A stretch of 48,043 nucleotides of DNA. It comes from an uncultured Verrucomicrobiales bacterium (GTDB lineage: Bacteria; Verrucomicrobiota; Verrucomicrobiia; Verrucomicrobiales; DEV007). Where the stretch lies: the NCBI GenBank assembly GCA_938082635.1, contig CALLLI010000004.1, forward strand, positions 1 to 48,043, in the 5' to 3' direction. Below, one piece after another: positions 27,966 through 36,433 of this stretch (position 1 is its first letter; each line of letters opens with the position of its first letter). Made by a program: the position numbers and the translations under genes. The notes under the pieces are model-generated. The model saw nothing but the letters and a program-made list of their open reading frames with translations. It was not told the origin of the DNA and ran no database searches.

Positions 27966-28832
27966 ATGGCCGACCTGCCCTATCACTACGATTGGAAGCC
28001 AAGGTTTGAAACCTCGCACGGTCTCCAGGTGAAGTGGTTCGGGCGTTGGGGTGGCGATCCAGGCTGGGTGATCGAACCATCGCGCCTGGCGTCGGATCTC
28101 ATCTGTTTCTTCTATCTCGAGGACGGCAAATGTAATACGGTGATCAATGGCGTCCGCCTTCCACTGCAACCCGGCGAGTTGGTCGTATGGCGCGGCGGGG
28201 ATGTCTTCTCGGCCACCCAGGATCCGACTCGACCGCAGACGAGCTTGTCGGCATGCCTCTCGCTGAGCCGTGACGACGCTGCCAACGTGTTGCTTCGCCA
28301 CGCCTACGAGCGACATTACCGACTGCCGGACAAGAAATCCTACGAGCAACAGTTCACTGCGGTGCTCGAAGCGCTGGAAACCGAAAGCCGCTGGCGCAAT
28401 CTGCTAGTCACGGCCGCCATCTTTCGCTGGCTAGCGGAATTGCAGGAAACGCTTCAGCCCGATCCCGGTGCGGCAGAGGGAAATCCGAAGACCGTTCACC
28501 ATGTGCTCGCCGCGCAGGAGTGGATTGGGCAGCATCTTGGTGAGGATGTCTCCATCACCGAGTGGTCCCGCGCCTGCGGACTCAATGCGGATTACTTCAG
28601 TCGCTTGTTTAAGGTGCACACCGGCATGCCCCCGAAAACCTGGTTGATCGAGGCCCGGCTTCAGCGGGCCACCCGACTGCTTGCCTCTCCGGAGTCGACG
28701 GTCGAAGAAATCGCCGAACGCTGCGGCTTCAACTGCCCGTTCCATTTCTCCCGCAGCTTCAAACGCCGCTTCGGGATCCCACCGGCGAAGTACCGCCTCG
28801 TTCGCCAAGTCCGCGGCTTTGTAGATCCATGA
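27966..28832 (+). CDS. AraC-family transcriptional regulator
   Basis: This 288-residue regulator has an N-terminal cupin-like sensor ([18 protein letters not shown], residues about 50-70) and a C-terminal AraC double helix-turn-helix (about 180-280), with [20 protein letters not shown] and [20 protein letters not shown] as the two HTH units and GIPPAKYRL as the closing signature. It lies between the SDR and the dehydratase operon, and the same conserved DNA module flanks it on both sides. It is therefore the obvious candidate to bind that module and control its own transcript as well as the operon, probably in response to the sugar-acid substrate. The ligand is not known. Confidence 0.9.
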   Translation: MADLPYHYDWKPRFETSHGLQVKWFGRWGGDPGWVIEPSRLASDLICFFYLEDGKCNTVINGVRLPLQPGELVVWRGGDVFSATQDPTRPQTSLSACLSLSRDDAANVLLRHAYERHYRLPDKKSYEQQFTAVLEALETESRWRNLLVTAAIFRWLAELQETLQPDPGAAEGNPKTVHHVLAAQEWIGQHLGEDVSITEWSRACGLNADYFSRLFKVHTGMPPKTWLIEARLQRATRLLASPESTVEEIAERCGFNCPFHFSRSFKRRFGIPPAKYRLVRQVRGFVDP

Positions 28833-28846
28833 ATCCGCTTCTCCAG

Positions 28847-28889
28847 AAAGTCGGATTTCTTCATGTAAAACAGCCCGCCACTTCATACT
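28847..28889 (+). promoter_or_regulatory. Shared regulatory module 2, upstream of dehydratase operon
   Basis: The 19-mer AAAGTCGGATTTCTTCATG (28847-28865) is identical to the one at 27098, and TTCATACT (28882-28889) follows after exactly 16 bases in both. The bases between are unrelated, which argues for selection on the two blocks and not for a recent copy. TATAAA lies at 28909-28914, 62 bases from the motif start. The dehydratase start is at 28942. Confidence 0.8.
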
Positions 28890-28941
28890 CTCCGGCAAAG
28901 AACCCTGGTATAAACAGTCGACCCGACCATTCCCATCACTG

Positions 28942-30120
28942 ATGAAGATCGAACGTATCGAAACCCACGTCTGCCATGCGCGTATGCGCAATTGGGTCTT
29001 CGTGAAGGTCATCACGGACCAGCCCGGTCTGCATGGTTGGGGTGAGGCCACGCTCGAATGGCATACCCGCGCTGTGGTCGGCGCGGTAGAAGACATCGCC
29101 GAGTTGTTAGTCGGTGAGGATCCGCAGCGCATCGAGCACCTCTGGCAGATGATGTTCCGTCAGCATTTCTGGCACGGCAACGGCATCGTGCGCGGCACTG
29201 CCATCAGCGGTATTGATCTGGCGCTGTGGGACATTCTTGGAAAAGTCCACGGCGTGCCGGTGCACAAGCTTTGGGGTGGGCCGGTGCGCGACCACATCCG
29301 GCTCTACTGCCATCTGGGTGGCGGCCGCATGGAGGATTTCTACGAAACTGATAGCTCTGATACGAAGCGCTTCGGCGAGCTGGCACAGCAGGCGGTGGAG
29401 GAGGGCTATTCCGCATTCAAATCGATGGCCGTGCCGCCGACGATGCCGCTCGAAGGCACACGTCCCGTGCGCTACGCGGAGGCCTGCGTGGCGGCGATGC
29501 GAGAGGCCGTCGGACCAGACATTGACATCATGGTCGATTGCCATGCGCGTCCTTCGCCGCGCATGGGACTCCTGTTCGCCAAGGCGCTCGAGCCCTACGA
29601 CCTCTACTTCTTTGAGGAACCCTGCTGGCCGGAATCGATGGACGACATCGCCCGCATTCAGGACGCGGTGAAAACACCGATTGCCACCGGCGAAAGACTC
29701 GTCGGCCAGCACGCTTTCCGCGAGTTGTTGGAGAAGCGTGCCTGCTCGGTGCTCCAGCCGGACATCACCCACTGCGGCGGGCTTTCCGAGGCGCGCCGCA
29801 TCGCCGCCATGGCGGAGGCCTACCGCGTTGCGCTCGCACCGCACAACCCGCAGGGGCCGGTGAGCACCGCCGCCTCCATCGAGCTCGGCTTCGCCACCCC
29901 CTCATACGTTATCTGCGAGACCGTCCACGCCGACGTGCCGTGGCGCGAGGATGTGGTGCAGGAGGGTTTCCAGATCGATCCTAACACCCGCACCGTGAAA
30001 CCCAACACGCTGCCTGGCCTCGGTGTGGAACTCAACGAGAAGGAGATCGCGAAGCATCCCTTCAAGCAGGAAGAAGCCCAGCGCGTGTTCTACTCTGACG
30101 GCGCGGTGGGCGACTGGTAA
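28942..30120 (+). CDS. Enolase-superfamily sugar-acid dehydratase (D-galactonate dehydratase type)
   Basis: This 392-residue protein belongs to the mandelate-racemase/muconate-lactonising branch of the enolase superfamily and closely follows galactonate dehydratases. The metal ligands are Asp199, Glu225 and Glu251. The acid/base residues are His201 (VDCHARP), and His301 with Asp274. In E. coli galactonate dehydratase these are 183, 209, 235, 185, 285 and 258, so all six are shifted by the same 16 residues. The reaction would be dehydration of an aldonic acid to a 2-keto-3-deoxy acid in the cytosol. It is the first gene of the operon and is 13 bases from the DapA-family gene. Galactonate itself is only one possible substrate. 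Confidence 0.85.
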   Translation: MKIERIETHVCHARMRNWVFVKVITDQPGLHGWGEATLEWHTRAVVGAVEDIAELLVGEDPQRIEHLWQMMFRQHFWHGNGIVRGTAISGIDLALWDILGKVHGVPVHKLWGGPVRDHIRLYCHLGGGRMEDFYETDSSDTKRFGELAQQAVEEGYSAFKSMAVPPTMPLEGTRPVRYAEACVAAMREAVGPDIDIMVDCHARPSPRMGLLFAKALEPYDLYFFEEPCWPESMDDIARIQDAVKTPIATGERLVGQHAFRELLEKRACSVLQPDITHCGGLSEARRIAAMAEAYRVALAPHNPQGPVSTAASIELGFATPSYVICETVHADVPWREDVVQEGFQIDPNTRTVKPNTLPGLGVELNEKEIAKHPFKQEEAQRVFYSDGAVGDW

Positions 30121-30133
30121 CTAACAATCAACT

Positions 30134-31054
30134 ATGGGAAAAGAACAACCACTCGCCGGCGTGTTTCCGGTTCTGCAATTACCCTATCAAAGCGACGAAT
30201 CGATCGATTGGGAAACGCTCTCCCACGAGATCGATTGGGCCTACGCGAACGGCGCGCATGGCATCGTCGCCGCAATGGTCACTGAGGTTCTCAGGCTAAC
30301 AGATGCCGAGCGCGACGAGCTAGCACAGCGGCTAGTCGAATTCAACGCCGACCGTGGGGCGGTGGTCATGAGCGTCGGAGACGAGAGCACGGTGCAGGCC
30401 GTCCGCCATGTGCGCGCTGCCACCGCCGCTGGGGTCGATGCGCTGATGGCGATCCCGCCCGTGGCGACCCGCGCGCTACTCGCGGAGAAAGTCCGCTATT
30501 TCGAGGCCATCATCGAGGCCACCGACTTGCCGGTCGTCGTGCAAGATGCCAGCGGTTATGTCGGCGAGCCCCTGCCGGTCGAGACTCAAGCGGACCTACA
30601 CCGGCGCTTCGGCGCGCGCGTGTTGTTCAAGCCCGAGGCCCAGCCGCTCGGCCCCAATCTGAGTGGCCTGCGCGACGCGGGCGGCCCCGGCTTGAAAGCG
30701 TTCGAGGGCAGCGGCGGCATCGCCCTGCTCGACTCGTATCAGCGTGGGATTTGCGGGACAATGCCGGGCACCGAAATCGTCTGGGCCATCCGCGCCGAGT
30801 GGGACGCGCTGGAAGCTGGAGATCTTGAGCGTGCCACCGCGTTGCAAGGCATCATTGCCCCACTCGTCTCGTTGCAACAGGGGCTCGACGGCTTCCTCAG
30901 TGTGGAGAAAGCGCTGCTGCACCGGCAGGGCGTTTTCCCGAACCGAATCATCCGTGGCCCAGTCGGCTTCAGCCTCGATCCGGAAACCGAACGCGAGGTG
31001 TTCCGCCTGTTCGATCTGCTCTGCGAACTCTGTGGGAGGGAAGTGCCTTCGTGA
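30134..31054 (+). CDS. DapA-family lyase/aldolase
   Basis: This 306-residue protein has the TIM-barrel fold of the dihydrodipicolinate synthase/N-acetylneuraminate lyase family. The Schiff-base lysine is Lys166 in VLFKPEA, after a hydrophobic strand at about residue 160. The usual YNxP tyrosine segment is replaced by VVVQDASGYVG, so the proton-relay tyrosine of classical members is not in its normal place, though Tyr142 is close. In this setting it probably splits or dehydrates the 2-keto-3-deoxy acid made by the dehydratase upstream, with pyruvate as a likely product. Its gene starts 13 bases after the dehydratase stop. Confidence 0.85.
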   Translation: MGKEQPLAGVFPVLQLPYQSDESIDWETLSHEIDWAYANGAHGIVAAMVTEVLRLTDAERDELAQRLVEFNADRGAVVMSVGDESTVQAVRHVRAATAAGVDALMAIPPVATRALLAEKVRYFEAIIEATDLPVVVQDASGYVGEPLPVETQADLHRRFGARVLFKPEAQPLGPNLSGLRDAGGPGLKAFEGSGGIALLDSYQRGICGTMPGTEIVWAIRAEWDALEAGDLERATALQGIIAPLVSLQQGLDGFLSVEKALLHRQGVFPNRIIRGPVGFSLDPETEREVFRLFDLLCELCGREVPS

Positions 31055-31103
31055 GACTGCCGGTAGCGACACACACCAGTCGCATAACACTTATAAGAAA
31101 ACC

Positions 31104-32465
31104 GTGATTCGACACACCCGATTTCCCGGACTGCGCGCGCGCTTCGGTGTGTCCCGTTGGGACATCACGCCGGGTCTGGAGGTGTGCGTGAAGAACTGGG
31201 GCGCCACTGATCGCTGGTTCGCACGCGGCGTGCACCGCACTCTCACCGGCACGGCTCTGGCGATCGCGGAGGATGACGCCAGCCGACCGTTGCTGCTCAT
31301 CACTCTTGACCTCGGCTGGTGGCGTGCCCGCGCCGACGCCGATCGACTTCGACTATCATTGTGTGACACGCTGTGCCTACCAGAGGAGAACCTGATCATT
31401 CATCTCACACACACGCACTCGGGACCGCTGCTCGATTCCGAGCCGCCGCCCGAGGCAAATCCAAAGGCGACCGTCGCCTATTTGGACACGCTCCGAGAGA
31501 CCTGTATCGCGGGAGCGAAAGCTGCGATCGACGATCTGCAAGAATCTTCGCTGTTGTTTCACACAGGCGCATGCGGGCTCGCCACGCACCGCGATCTTCC
31601 GGACCCAGAGAATCCGCAGCGCCTGCTGACGGGTTTCCATCCGCATGAGCCAGCGGATGACACGCTCGTCGTGGCACGTATCTTCGATGAGGCGAACCGC
31701 ACCCGCGCGACCTTGGTCAACTATGCCTGTCACCCCACAACGCTGGCGTGGGAGAACGATCTGATATCGCCGGACTTTCCCGGCGCGATGCGTGAAGTGG
31801 TCGAGGCCTCAACAGATGCCCCGTGCTTGTTTTTACAGGGAGCCTCCGGTGAATTCGCGCCGTGTGAGCAGTATGTTAGGGACACAACGACGGCGGACAG
31901 ACACGGGCGCGTGCTCGGTCATGCGGCGCTGAGTTCGCTGGAGATGCTCGCGCCCGGAACGGGCGACATGGCCTATGACGGCGCGCTGGAATCCGGTGCG
32001 CCGCTCGCCCTCTGGAGTCCGGCGACCGGGGAGCTTCCCCAAAGCGTCTCCGCCAAGGCGCCCTCCGTCGATCTGCCGTTGAAGCCCGATCTTCCGAGCA
32101 TCGCCGCCATCCGTGCGCAGATGGCAGACGCGCCCGACGGATTCGCCTACGAGCGTCTCGTCCGCCAGCTCCGCGTGCGCGAGTCGGTCGGCGAGGGCCC
32201 GGCCTCGCCCGAGCAGATCTGGACGTGGAAACTTGGCGCAGGCGCACTGGTCGGCGTGCCTTTCGAGGCCTATTCAATCCTCCAGCGCGAACTGCGCGCG
32301 GAGTGTCCGCAGCTGCTCGTGCTAAACCTCGCCAATGGCCATCTTGGCTACCTGCCGCCTGCACCACTCTATCGCGGCCGCTCCCTCTACACCGTCTGGC
32401 AGACGCCCTATGCCGAGGGCTCGCTAGAAGCCGTTACCAGTCTAGCGAAGACCTTGTTAACATAA
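31104..32465 (+). CDS. Neutral/alkaline ceramidase-like hydrolase
   Basis: The most sensible start is the GTG at 31104, directly before the conserved FGVSRWDITP; the open frame upstream overlaps the DapA-family gene. The 453-residue protein resembles the N-terminal domain of neutral/alkaline non-lysosomal ceramidases, an amidase fold with zinc: LIIHLTHTHSGPL holds the HxHSGP motif, NYACHPTT another metal histidine, and FLQGASGEFAP follows. These relatives hydrolyse amide bonds. No signal peptide is seen, so it is probably cytosolic, unlike true ceramidases. Its place in a sugar-acid operon suggests it acts on a small soluble substrate. That substrate cannot be told from the sequence. Confidence 0.75.
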   Translation: MIRHTRFPGLRARFGVSRWDITPGLEVCVKNWGATDRWFARGVHRTLTGTALAIAEDDASRPLLLITLDLGWWRARADADRLRLSLCDTLCLPEENLIIHLTHTHSGPLLDSEPPPEANPKATVAYLDTLRETCIAGAKAAIDDLQESSLLFHTGACGLATHRDLPDPENPQRLLTGFHPHEPADDTLVVARIFDEANRTRATLVNYACHPTTLAWENDLISPDFPGAMREVVEASTDAPCLFLQGASGEFAPCEQYVRDTTTADRHGRVLGHAALSSLEMLAPGTGDMAYDGALESGAPLALWSPATGELPQSVSAKAPSVDLPLKPDLPSIAAIRAQMADAPDGFAYERLVRQLRVRESVGEGPASPEQIWTWKLGAGALVGVPFEAYSILQRELRAECPQLLVLNLANGHLGYLPPAPLYRGRSLYTVWQTPYAEGSLEAVTSLAKTLLT

Positions 32466-32480
32466 CCTTACAAGTCAAGC

Positions 32481-34256
32481 ATGAGCATGAATCTCTCACC
32501 AATGTTAGCCCAATCGACGTTCAGTCTGCAGCGCTGGGACTACCTAGCGTTCGCACTGTTTTTTATCATCCTGTCGCTGATCGGGTACCGAGCAGGGCGC
32601 GGTGAACGAGCGAGCTCGGAGGAGTATTTCCTGGCCGGCAAGAAACTGCCTTGGTATGTCGTCGGCGGCTCGTTCATCGCGTCGAATATCTCGAGCGACC
32701 AGTTCATCGGCATGGTCGGGGCGGCGATGGTCTACGGCGTGTGCGTCTCGCTCTACGAGTGGGCAAATGTCGCCACCTTCGCCATCCTGATCTGGTTCTT
32801 CATACCGTTCCTGCTCGGGTCAAAAGTATTCACCACGCCGGAGTACCTCGAGAAGCGATTCAGTCCGTCCGTACGGACAGTATTTGCCGTCGTGACGATC
32901 ATCAGCAATGTCGTCGCGTTCCTGGCCGCTGTACTCTACGGCGGAGCGCTCGCCTTGCACGAACTGTTCGGCTGGGCGTTGTGGCCATCGATCATCGGAC
33001 TCGGCATCGTCGCCGGGATATGGGCGGTGTATGGCGGCCTGAGTTCGGTCGCCTGGACGGACCTATTCACTGTTGCTGTCATGATCGTGGGTGGCATCGT
33101 CGTGACTGTGCTAGGCCTCTTGGCCCTCGCGCCAGAGGGCGGCGGTGTTGTCGACGGTTTCCGGGTCATGCTTGAGCGCAACGAGGCAACAAGCGGCCAG
33201 TGGGCGGAAGCTGTTCAAAGCAATACCCAAGAGCTAACGGGCACGAACACCTACAACCGCCTGTCCGTGATTCAGCCAGCGACTCATCCACTGACACCGG
33301 CGATTAGCATGTTCACTTTTCTGCTGTCCGTCAGCCTCTGGTACAACGTGCTCAATCAATTCATGATCCAGCGCGTGCTCGGCGCGAAGGATATGTATCA
33401 TGCTCGGATGGGGATCGTGTTCGCGGGTTGGCTCAAAGTCATTCTGCCTATCATCACGATCTTGCCGGGGATGATCCTGTTTGCCATGAAACCGGAAATC
33501 CTGCTGATCGAACCGTGGGGAGACGTCAAGCCGGCCGCCGACAAGGGCTATGTGCAACTCCTCCAAGAACTCGTCCCCGCCGGATTGCGCGGGCTGTTCC
33601 TCGCCGCCCTGTTCGGCGCGATCCAATCGACGGTTAACAGCGTGTTGAACTCGACCTCGACCATCATCACCTTCGACATCTACCGCCGACTCTGGCGCCC
33701 GCAGTCGACGGACCGGCAACTGGTGGCTGTCGGCGTCGTGGCCTCCGTTGTCGTCCTCATGGTTGCGATCGTGATCGGAAGATTCATCGGCGATCTGGGC
33801 GGCGGACTCTTTGAGTATGTCATCTCGCTCTACGTGCTCTTCGCACCTCCCTTCGCAGCGGTCTTCCTGCTGGGGATCCTGTGGAAACGTGTCACGGCCC
33901 CGGCGGCGCTGGCCACCGTGATCGTCGGCATGGTGGCCGGTCTCGGGTTAAAAACCTTCCTTACCAACAGCTCGGATTACCCAGCTTGGCTCAGTTCATT
34001 TCCAAACCAGGCCTCGATTCTCTACCTCATCAGCATGGCGACCTGCGTGATTGTCACCTTTGCCACCCGCACGCCAAAACCAGAGCAGGTCACCGATCAA
34101 CTCTGCATGAACTGGAAACAGCTGAACATCTTCAGCAATCTCGGCGATCGCTGGTATAAGAGCGTGGTCACCTGGTGGCTTGCTTACTCGATCGTGATCG
34201 TTCTTCTAATTCTGTATTTCTCTGGCCTCTTCTTCCCCACAGCCGCTGCGAAATAA
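32481..34256 (+). CDS. Sodium/solute symporter (SSS family)
   Basis: This 591-residue protein is a sodium-coupled transporter of the SSS family, with about 13-14 hydrophobic segments. It opens with LALFFIILSLIGYRAGRG, and the family sequence SSEEYFLAGKKLPWYVVGGS followed by ASNISSDQFIGMVG is in the first loop and helix. LFGAIQSTVNSVLNSTSTI is the conserved helix-8/9 region that contacts sodium. SSS members next to sugar-acid catabolic genes import the substrate across the inner membrane. The gene starts 15 bases after the ceramidase-like gene and is 11 bases before the dioxygenase gene, consistent with one operon. Confidence 0.93.
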   Translation: MSMNLSPMLAQSTFSLQRWDYLAFALFFIILSLIGYRAGRGERASSEEYFLAGKKLPWYVVGGSFIASNISSDQFIGMVGAAMVYGVCVSLYEWANVATFAILIWFFIPFLLGSKVFTTPEYLEKRFSPSVRTVFAVVTIISNVVAFLAAVLYGGALALHELFGWALWPSIIGLGIVAGIWAVYGGLSSVAWTDLFTVAVMIVGGIVVTVLGLLALAPEGGGVVDGFRVMLERNEATSGQWAEAVQSNTQELTGTNTYNRLSVIQPATHPLTPAISMFTFLLSVSLWYNVLNQFMIQRVLGAKDMYHARMGIVFAGWLKVILPIITILPGMILFAMKPEILLIEPWGDVKPAADKGYVQLLQELVPAGLRGLFLAALFGAIQSTVNSVLNSTSTIITFDIYRRLWRPQSTDRQLVAVGVVASVVVLMVAIVIGRFIGDLGGGLFEYVISLYVLFAPPFAAVFLLGILWKRVTAPAALATVIVGMVAGLGLKTFLTNSSDYPAWLSSFPNQASILYLISMATCVIVTFATRTPKPEQVTDQLCMNWKQLNIFSNLGDRWYKSVVTWWLAYSIVIVLLILYFSGLFFPTAAAK

Positions 34257-34267
34257 GAATCCTAACC

Positions 34268-35167
34268 ATGAACAAAGAATCTAACATGAAGCCGCATGGC
34301 CTAAACGATGAACAGTTAGCGCAGTATCGCGAAGAAGGTTTTGTCGTTGTCCCCGGGCTGTTCGGACGCGAGGACCTTCGCGCGGCAGAAGCTGCCATTG
34401 ATGAGTTGACCGAACGGGCCGTCAATGATCCGGCCAACCTCGCCAAGGTGCTAGAGTTGGAGCCGGAGCCGGTCGACGGGAGGCGGATTCCCCGCCGCCT
34501 CTACAACCCGTTTCTCGCTCACGAGGGATTCCGCTCGATCGCCACCCATGAGAAACTGTTGAGTTGTATCGAAGATCTCGTCGGTCCGCACATCGACATT
34601 CAGCACAGCAAATTGAACATGAAACCCGCCCATGTGGGATCCGTCGTCGAATGGCATCAGGACCTGCCGTTCTTTCCGCATACCAATGATGATCTCGTCA
34701 CCACCTTGGTCTATCTCGACGATGCGACGACGGAAAACGGCTGCCTCCAGGTGATGCCGCGCATGCATGGCCGTTACCTGGAGCATGTGGACGAGGAAGG
34801 ATACTTCACTGGCATCATCTCGCAGGAACTCGATGCCATGCCGATTCCATTGGAGGGTCGGGCCGGGAGCGTCATCTTCATGCACCCGTTGACGCCACAC
34901 GGCTCGTTGCCTAACACGTCGCCCAAAGCGCGGCGGACACTTATATTCGAGTTTCGCGCATCGGATTCATTTCCGATCTACTTCGGTGAATTGACGCACC
35001 GAAACGAGCAGACCGCAGTGCATGTCAAAGGCGATCAGCCGCGCACCGCGCGCGTCGGCGGTCCGACGCCTGTCTTGCCGCTGCTGCGTGATGCCATCGC
35101 GTCAATCTATGACCTGCAGGAAAGGTCGAAGGCGAAAGGCGCAAAGCAGCCGGAGTTCGCCAAATGA
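34268..35167 (+). CDS. Phytanoyl-CoA dioxygenase (PhyH) family protein
   Basis: The start is placed at 34268 (MNKESNMKPHGLNDEQ); a start at 34286 would be six residues shorter. The 299-residue protein is an iron(II)/2-oxoglutarate dioxygenase of the PhyH family. HQD (His130, Asp132) and the distal His211 in PLTPHGSLPNTS supply the iron triad, and Arg222/223 in ARRTLIFEFR probably binds 2-oxoglutarate. These enzymes hydroxylate small or lipid substrates. Its presence between the symporter and the 3-hydroxyacyl-CoA-type dehydrogenase suggests that the compound is hydroxylated before or during oxidation. The substrate is not known. Confidence 0.88.
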   Translation: MNKESNMKPHGLNDEQLAQYREEGFVVVPGLFGREDLRAAEAAIDELTERAVNDPANLAKVLELEPEPVDGRRIPRRLYNPFLAHEGFRSIATHEKLLSCIEDLVGPHIDIQHSKLNMKPAHVGSVVEWHQDLPFFPHTNDDLVTTLVYLDDATTENGCLQVMPRMHGRYLEHVDEEGYFTGIISQELDAMPIPLEGRAGSVIFMHPLTPHGSLPNTSPKARRTLIFEFRASDSFPIYFGELTHRNEQTAVHVKGDQPRTARVGGPTPVLPLLRDAIASIYDLQERSKAKGAKQPEFAK

Positions 35168-35227
35168 TTGTCCGATCCGATTCTAACATGATAGAACATA
35201 ACTTCTCAACAAACCGAGGGCTGAGCC

Positions 35228-36247
35228 ATGACGAGCGATGAAACAACGCGGTGTGATGAAGTGATCGCCGTGGTCGGACTCGGTGCGCTTGGTCGCGGTA
35301 TCGTGGCGTGTTGCCTGGCACGTGGATTCGCCGTTGTCGGGATCGACCCCGAGCAAAGCCACCGCGAATCGCTGAGGGATTACCTCCCTGAAGCCGCCGC
35401 GCAGTGTCTTGAAGCCGGCGTTATCGATGCCGATCATTCAGCGGACTGGCAAGCGCGCCTGGAATTGTCAGGAGATCTCGCATCCATCGATGGGGCATGC
35501 CTTGTCATCGAAGCGATCTCGGAGCATCTCCCATCCAAGAAGCAACTGCTAGAGCAAATGGAGGAGTCGATCCCCGCGGATGTTCCCATTGGCAGCAACA
35601 CATCGGCATTTCCGATCACGGCCTTGCAGGAAGGGTGCAATCATCCCGAGCGTATCTTCGGCATGCATTGGTCGAGCCATGGGCACGTGACGCGATTCAT
35701 GGAATTGACACCTGGCGAACAGACTTCGTCGGAGACCATGGCGTTCGCGGCGAAGATGGCGGAGCGGCTCGGCAAGGAGCCGGCTATTCTGAAGAAAGAT
35801 ATCCCGGGCTTCCTCTGTAACCGCATCGGCTATGCGATGTATCGCGAGGCAGTGCACCTGCTAGAGTCCGGTGTCGCGGATGCCGCTACCATCGACCGTT
35901 CGTTCCGTAACTCAGTTGGCCTATGGGCAGCCATGTGTGGACCGCTTCGCGTGATCGATGTGATGGGAGGCGGTGCGTTTTATGCCGAGTCGATCAAAGA
36001 TGTCTTGCCGACGCTTGCGAACTCAACCGAGCTGCCAGCCACCCTGCAGTCGTTCATCGATCGCGACGCCAAAGGCCCAAAGAACAACATTGGGTTTTTC
36101 GATTACAATGGAGGCGACCAACCCGATGCGGCCGAATGGGCCAAACGGTTCACCGCAGCCATCCTCGCCACCAAGCAATACCAAGATCAGTTCATTCCAT
36201 GCGATGAGCCGACGCAGTTGGGGGAACCACGAATGAACACCAATTAA
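35228..36247 (+). CDS. 3-hydroxyacyl-CoA dehydrogenase family NAD-binding protein
   Basis: This 339-residue protein has the N-terminal Rossmann motif VVGLGALGRG (17-22, GxGxxG), then GSNTSAFPI, ERIFGMHW with the conserved His, and MELTPG. A C-terminal helical dimerisation domain contains DIPGFLCNRIGYAMYREA. The family includes 3-hydroxyacyl-CoA, L-gulonate 3- and L-carnitine dehydrogenases. In this operon, a sugar-acid or carnitine-type 3-hydroxy acid substrate is more likely than a fatty-acyl-CoA. It closes the operon 60 bases after the PhyH gene. A palindrome that could end transcription lies beyond it. Confidence 0.85.
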   Translation: MTSDETTRCDEVIAVVGLGALGRGIVACCLARGFAVVGIDPEQSHRESLRDYLPEAAAQCLEAGVIDADHSADWQARLELSGDLASIDGACLVIEAISEHLPSKKQLLEQMEESIPADVPIGSNTSAFPITALQEGCNHPERIFGMHWSSHGHVTRFMELTPGEQTSSETMAFAAKMAERLGKEPAILKKDIPGFLCNRIGYAMYREAVHLLESGVADAATIDRSFRNSVGLWAAMCGPLRVIDVMGGGAFYAESIKDVLPTLANSTELPATLQSFIDRDAKGPKNNIGFFDYNGGDQPDAAEWAKRFTAAILATKQYQDQFIPCDEPTQLGEPRMNTN

Positions 36248-36280
36248 CGCGAATTTGGGAGGCTCTTCCAGAGCAGGCGG

Positions 36281-36376
36281 CTCGTTAATCAATCCCAACG
36301 GGATTGATTAACGAGGCCAGGAGTTGTCCCGCGCAGTGGAGCTACCCCGGGCTGCAATACGTAGCCCCGCTGGGGC
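36281..36376. repeat. Perfect intergenic palindrome plus GCCCC hairpin
   Basis: CTCGTTAATCAATCCC (36281-36296) is followed by a 3-base AAC loop and its exact 16-base inverse (36300-36315). A second stem, GCCCC-GCT-GGGGC, lies at 36364-36376. It lies between the convergent dehydrogenase and HipT genes and could act as a bidirectional stop, although no T-run follows. The style is that of dispersed REP-type repeats in this group. Confidence 0.65.
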
Positions 36377-36433
36377 AGCCGGAAGGGCCGGCGCTGGGCC
36401 CGATTGTGCTCGAGACCATAGCTCCGCAGGCTC

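Noticed and set aside
29107-29844. 245-residue minus-strand frame.
   Set aside because: Overlaps the catalytic core of the dehydratase, whose residues fit a known family exactly.
33234-33719. Minus-strand frame with repeated Gln/Asp/Arg.
   Set aside because: Shadow of transmembrane segments of the symporter gene.
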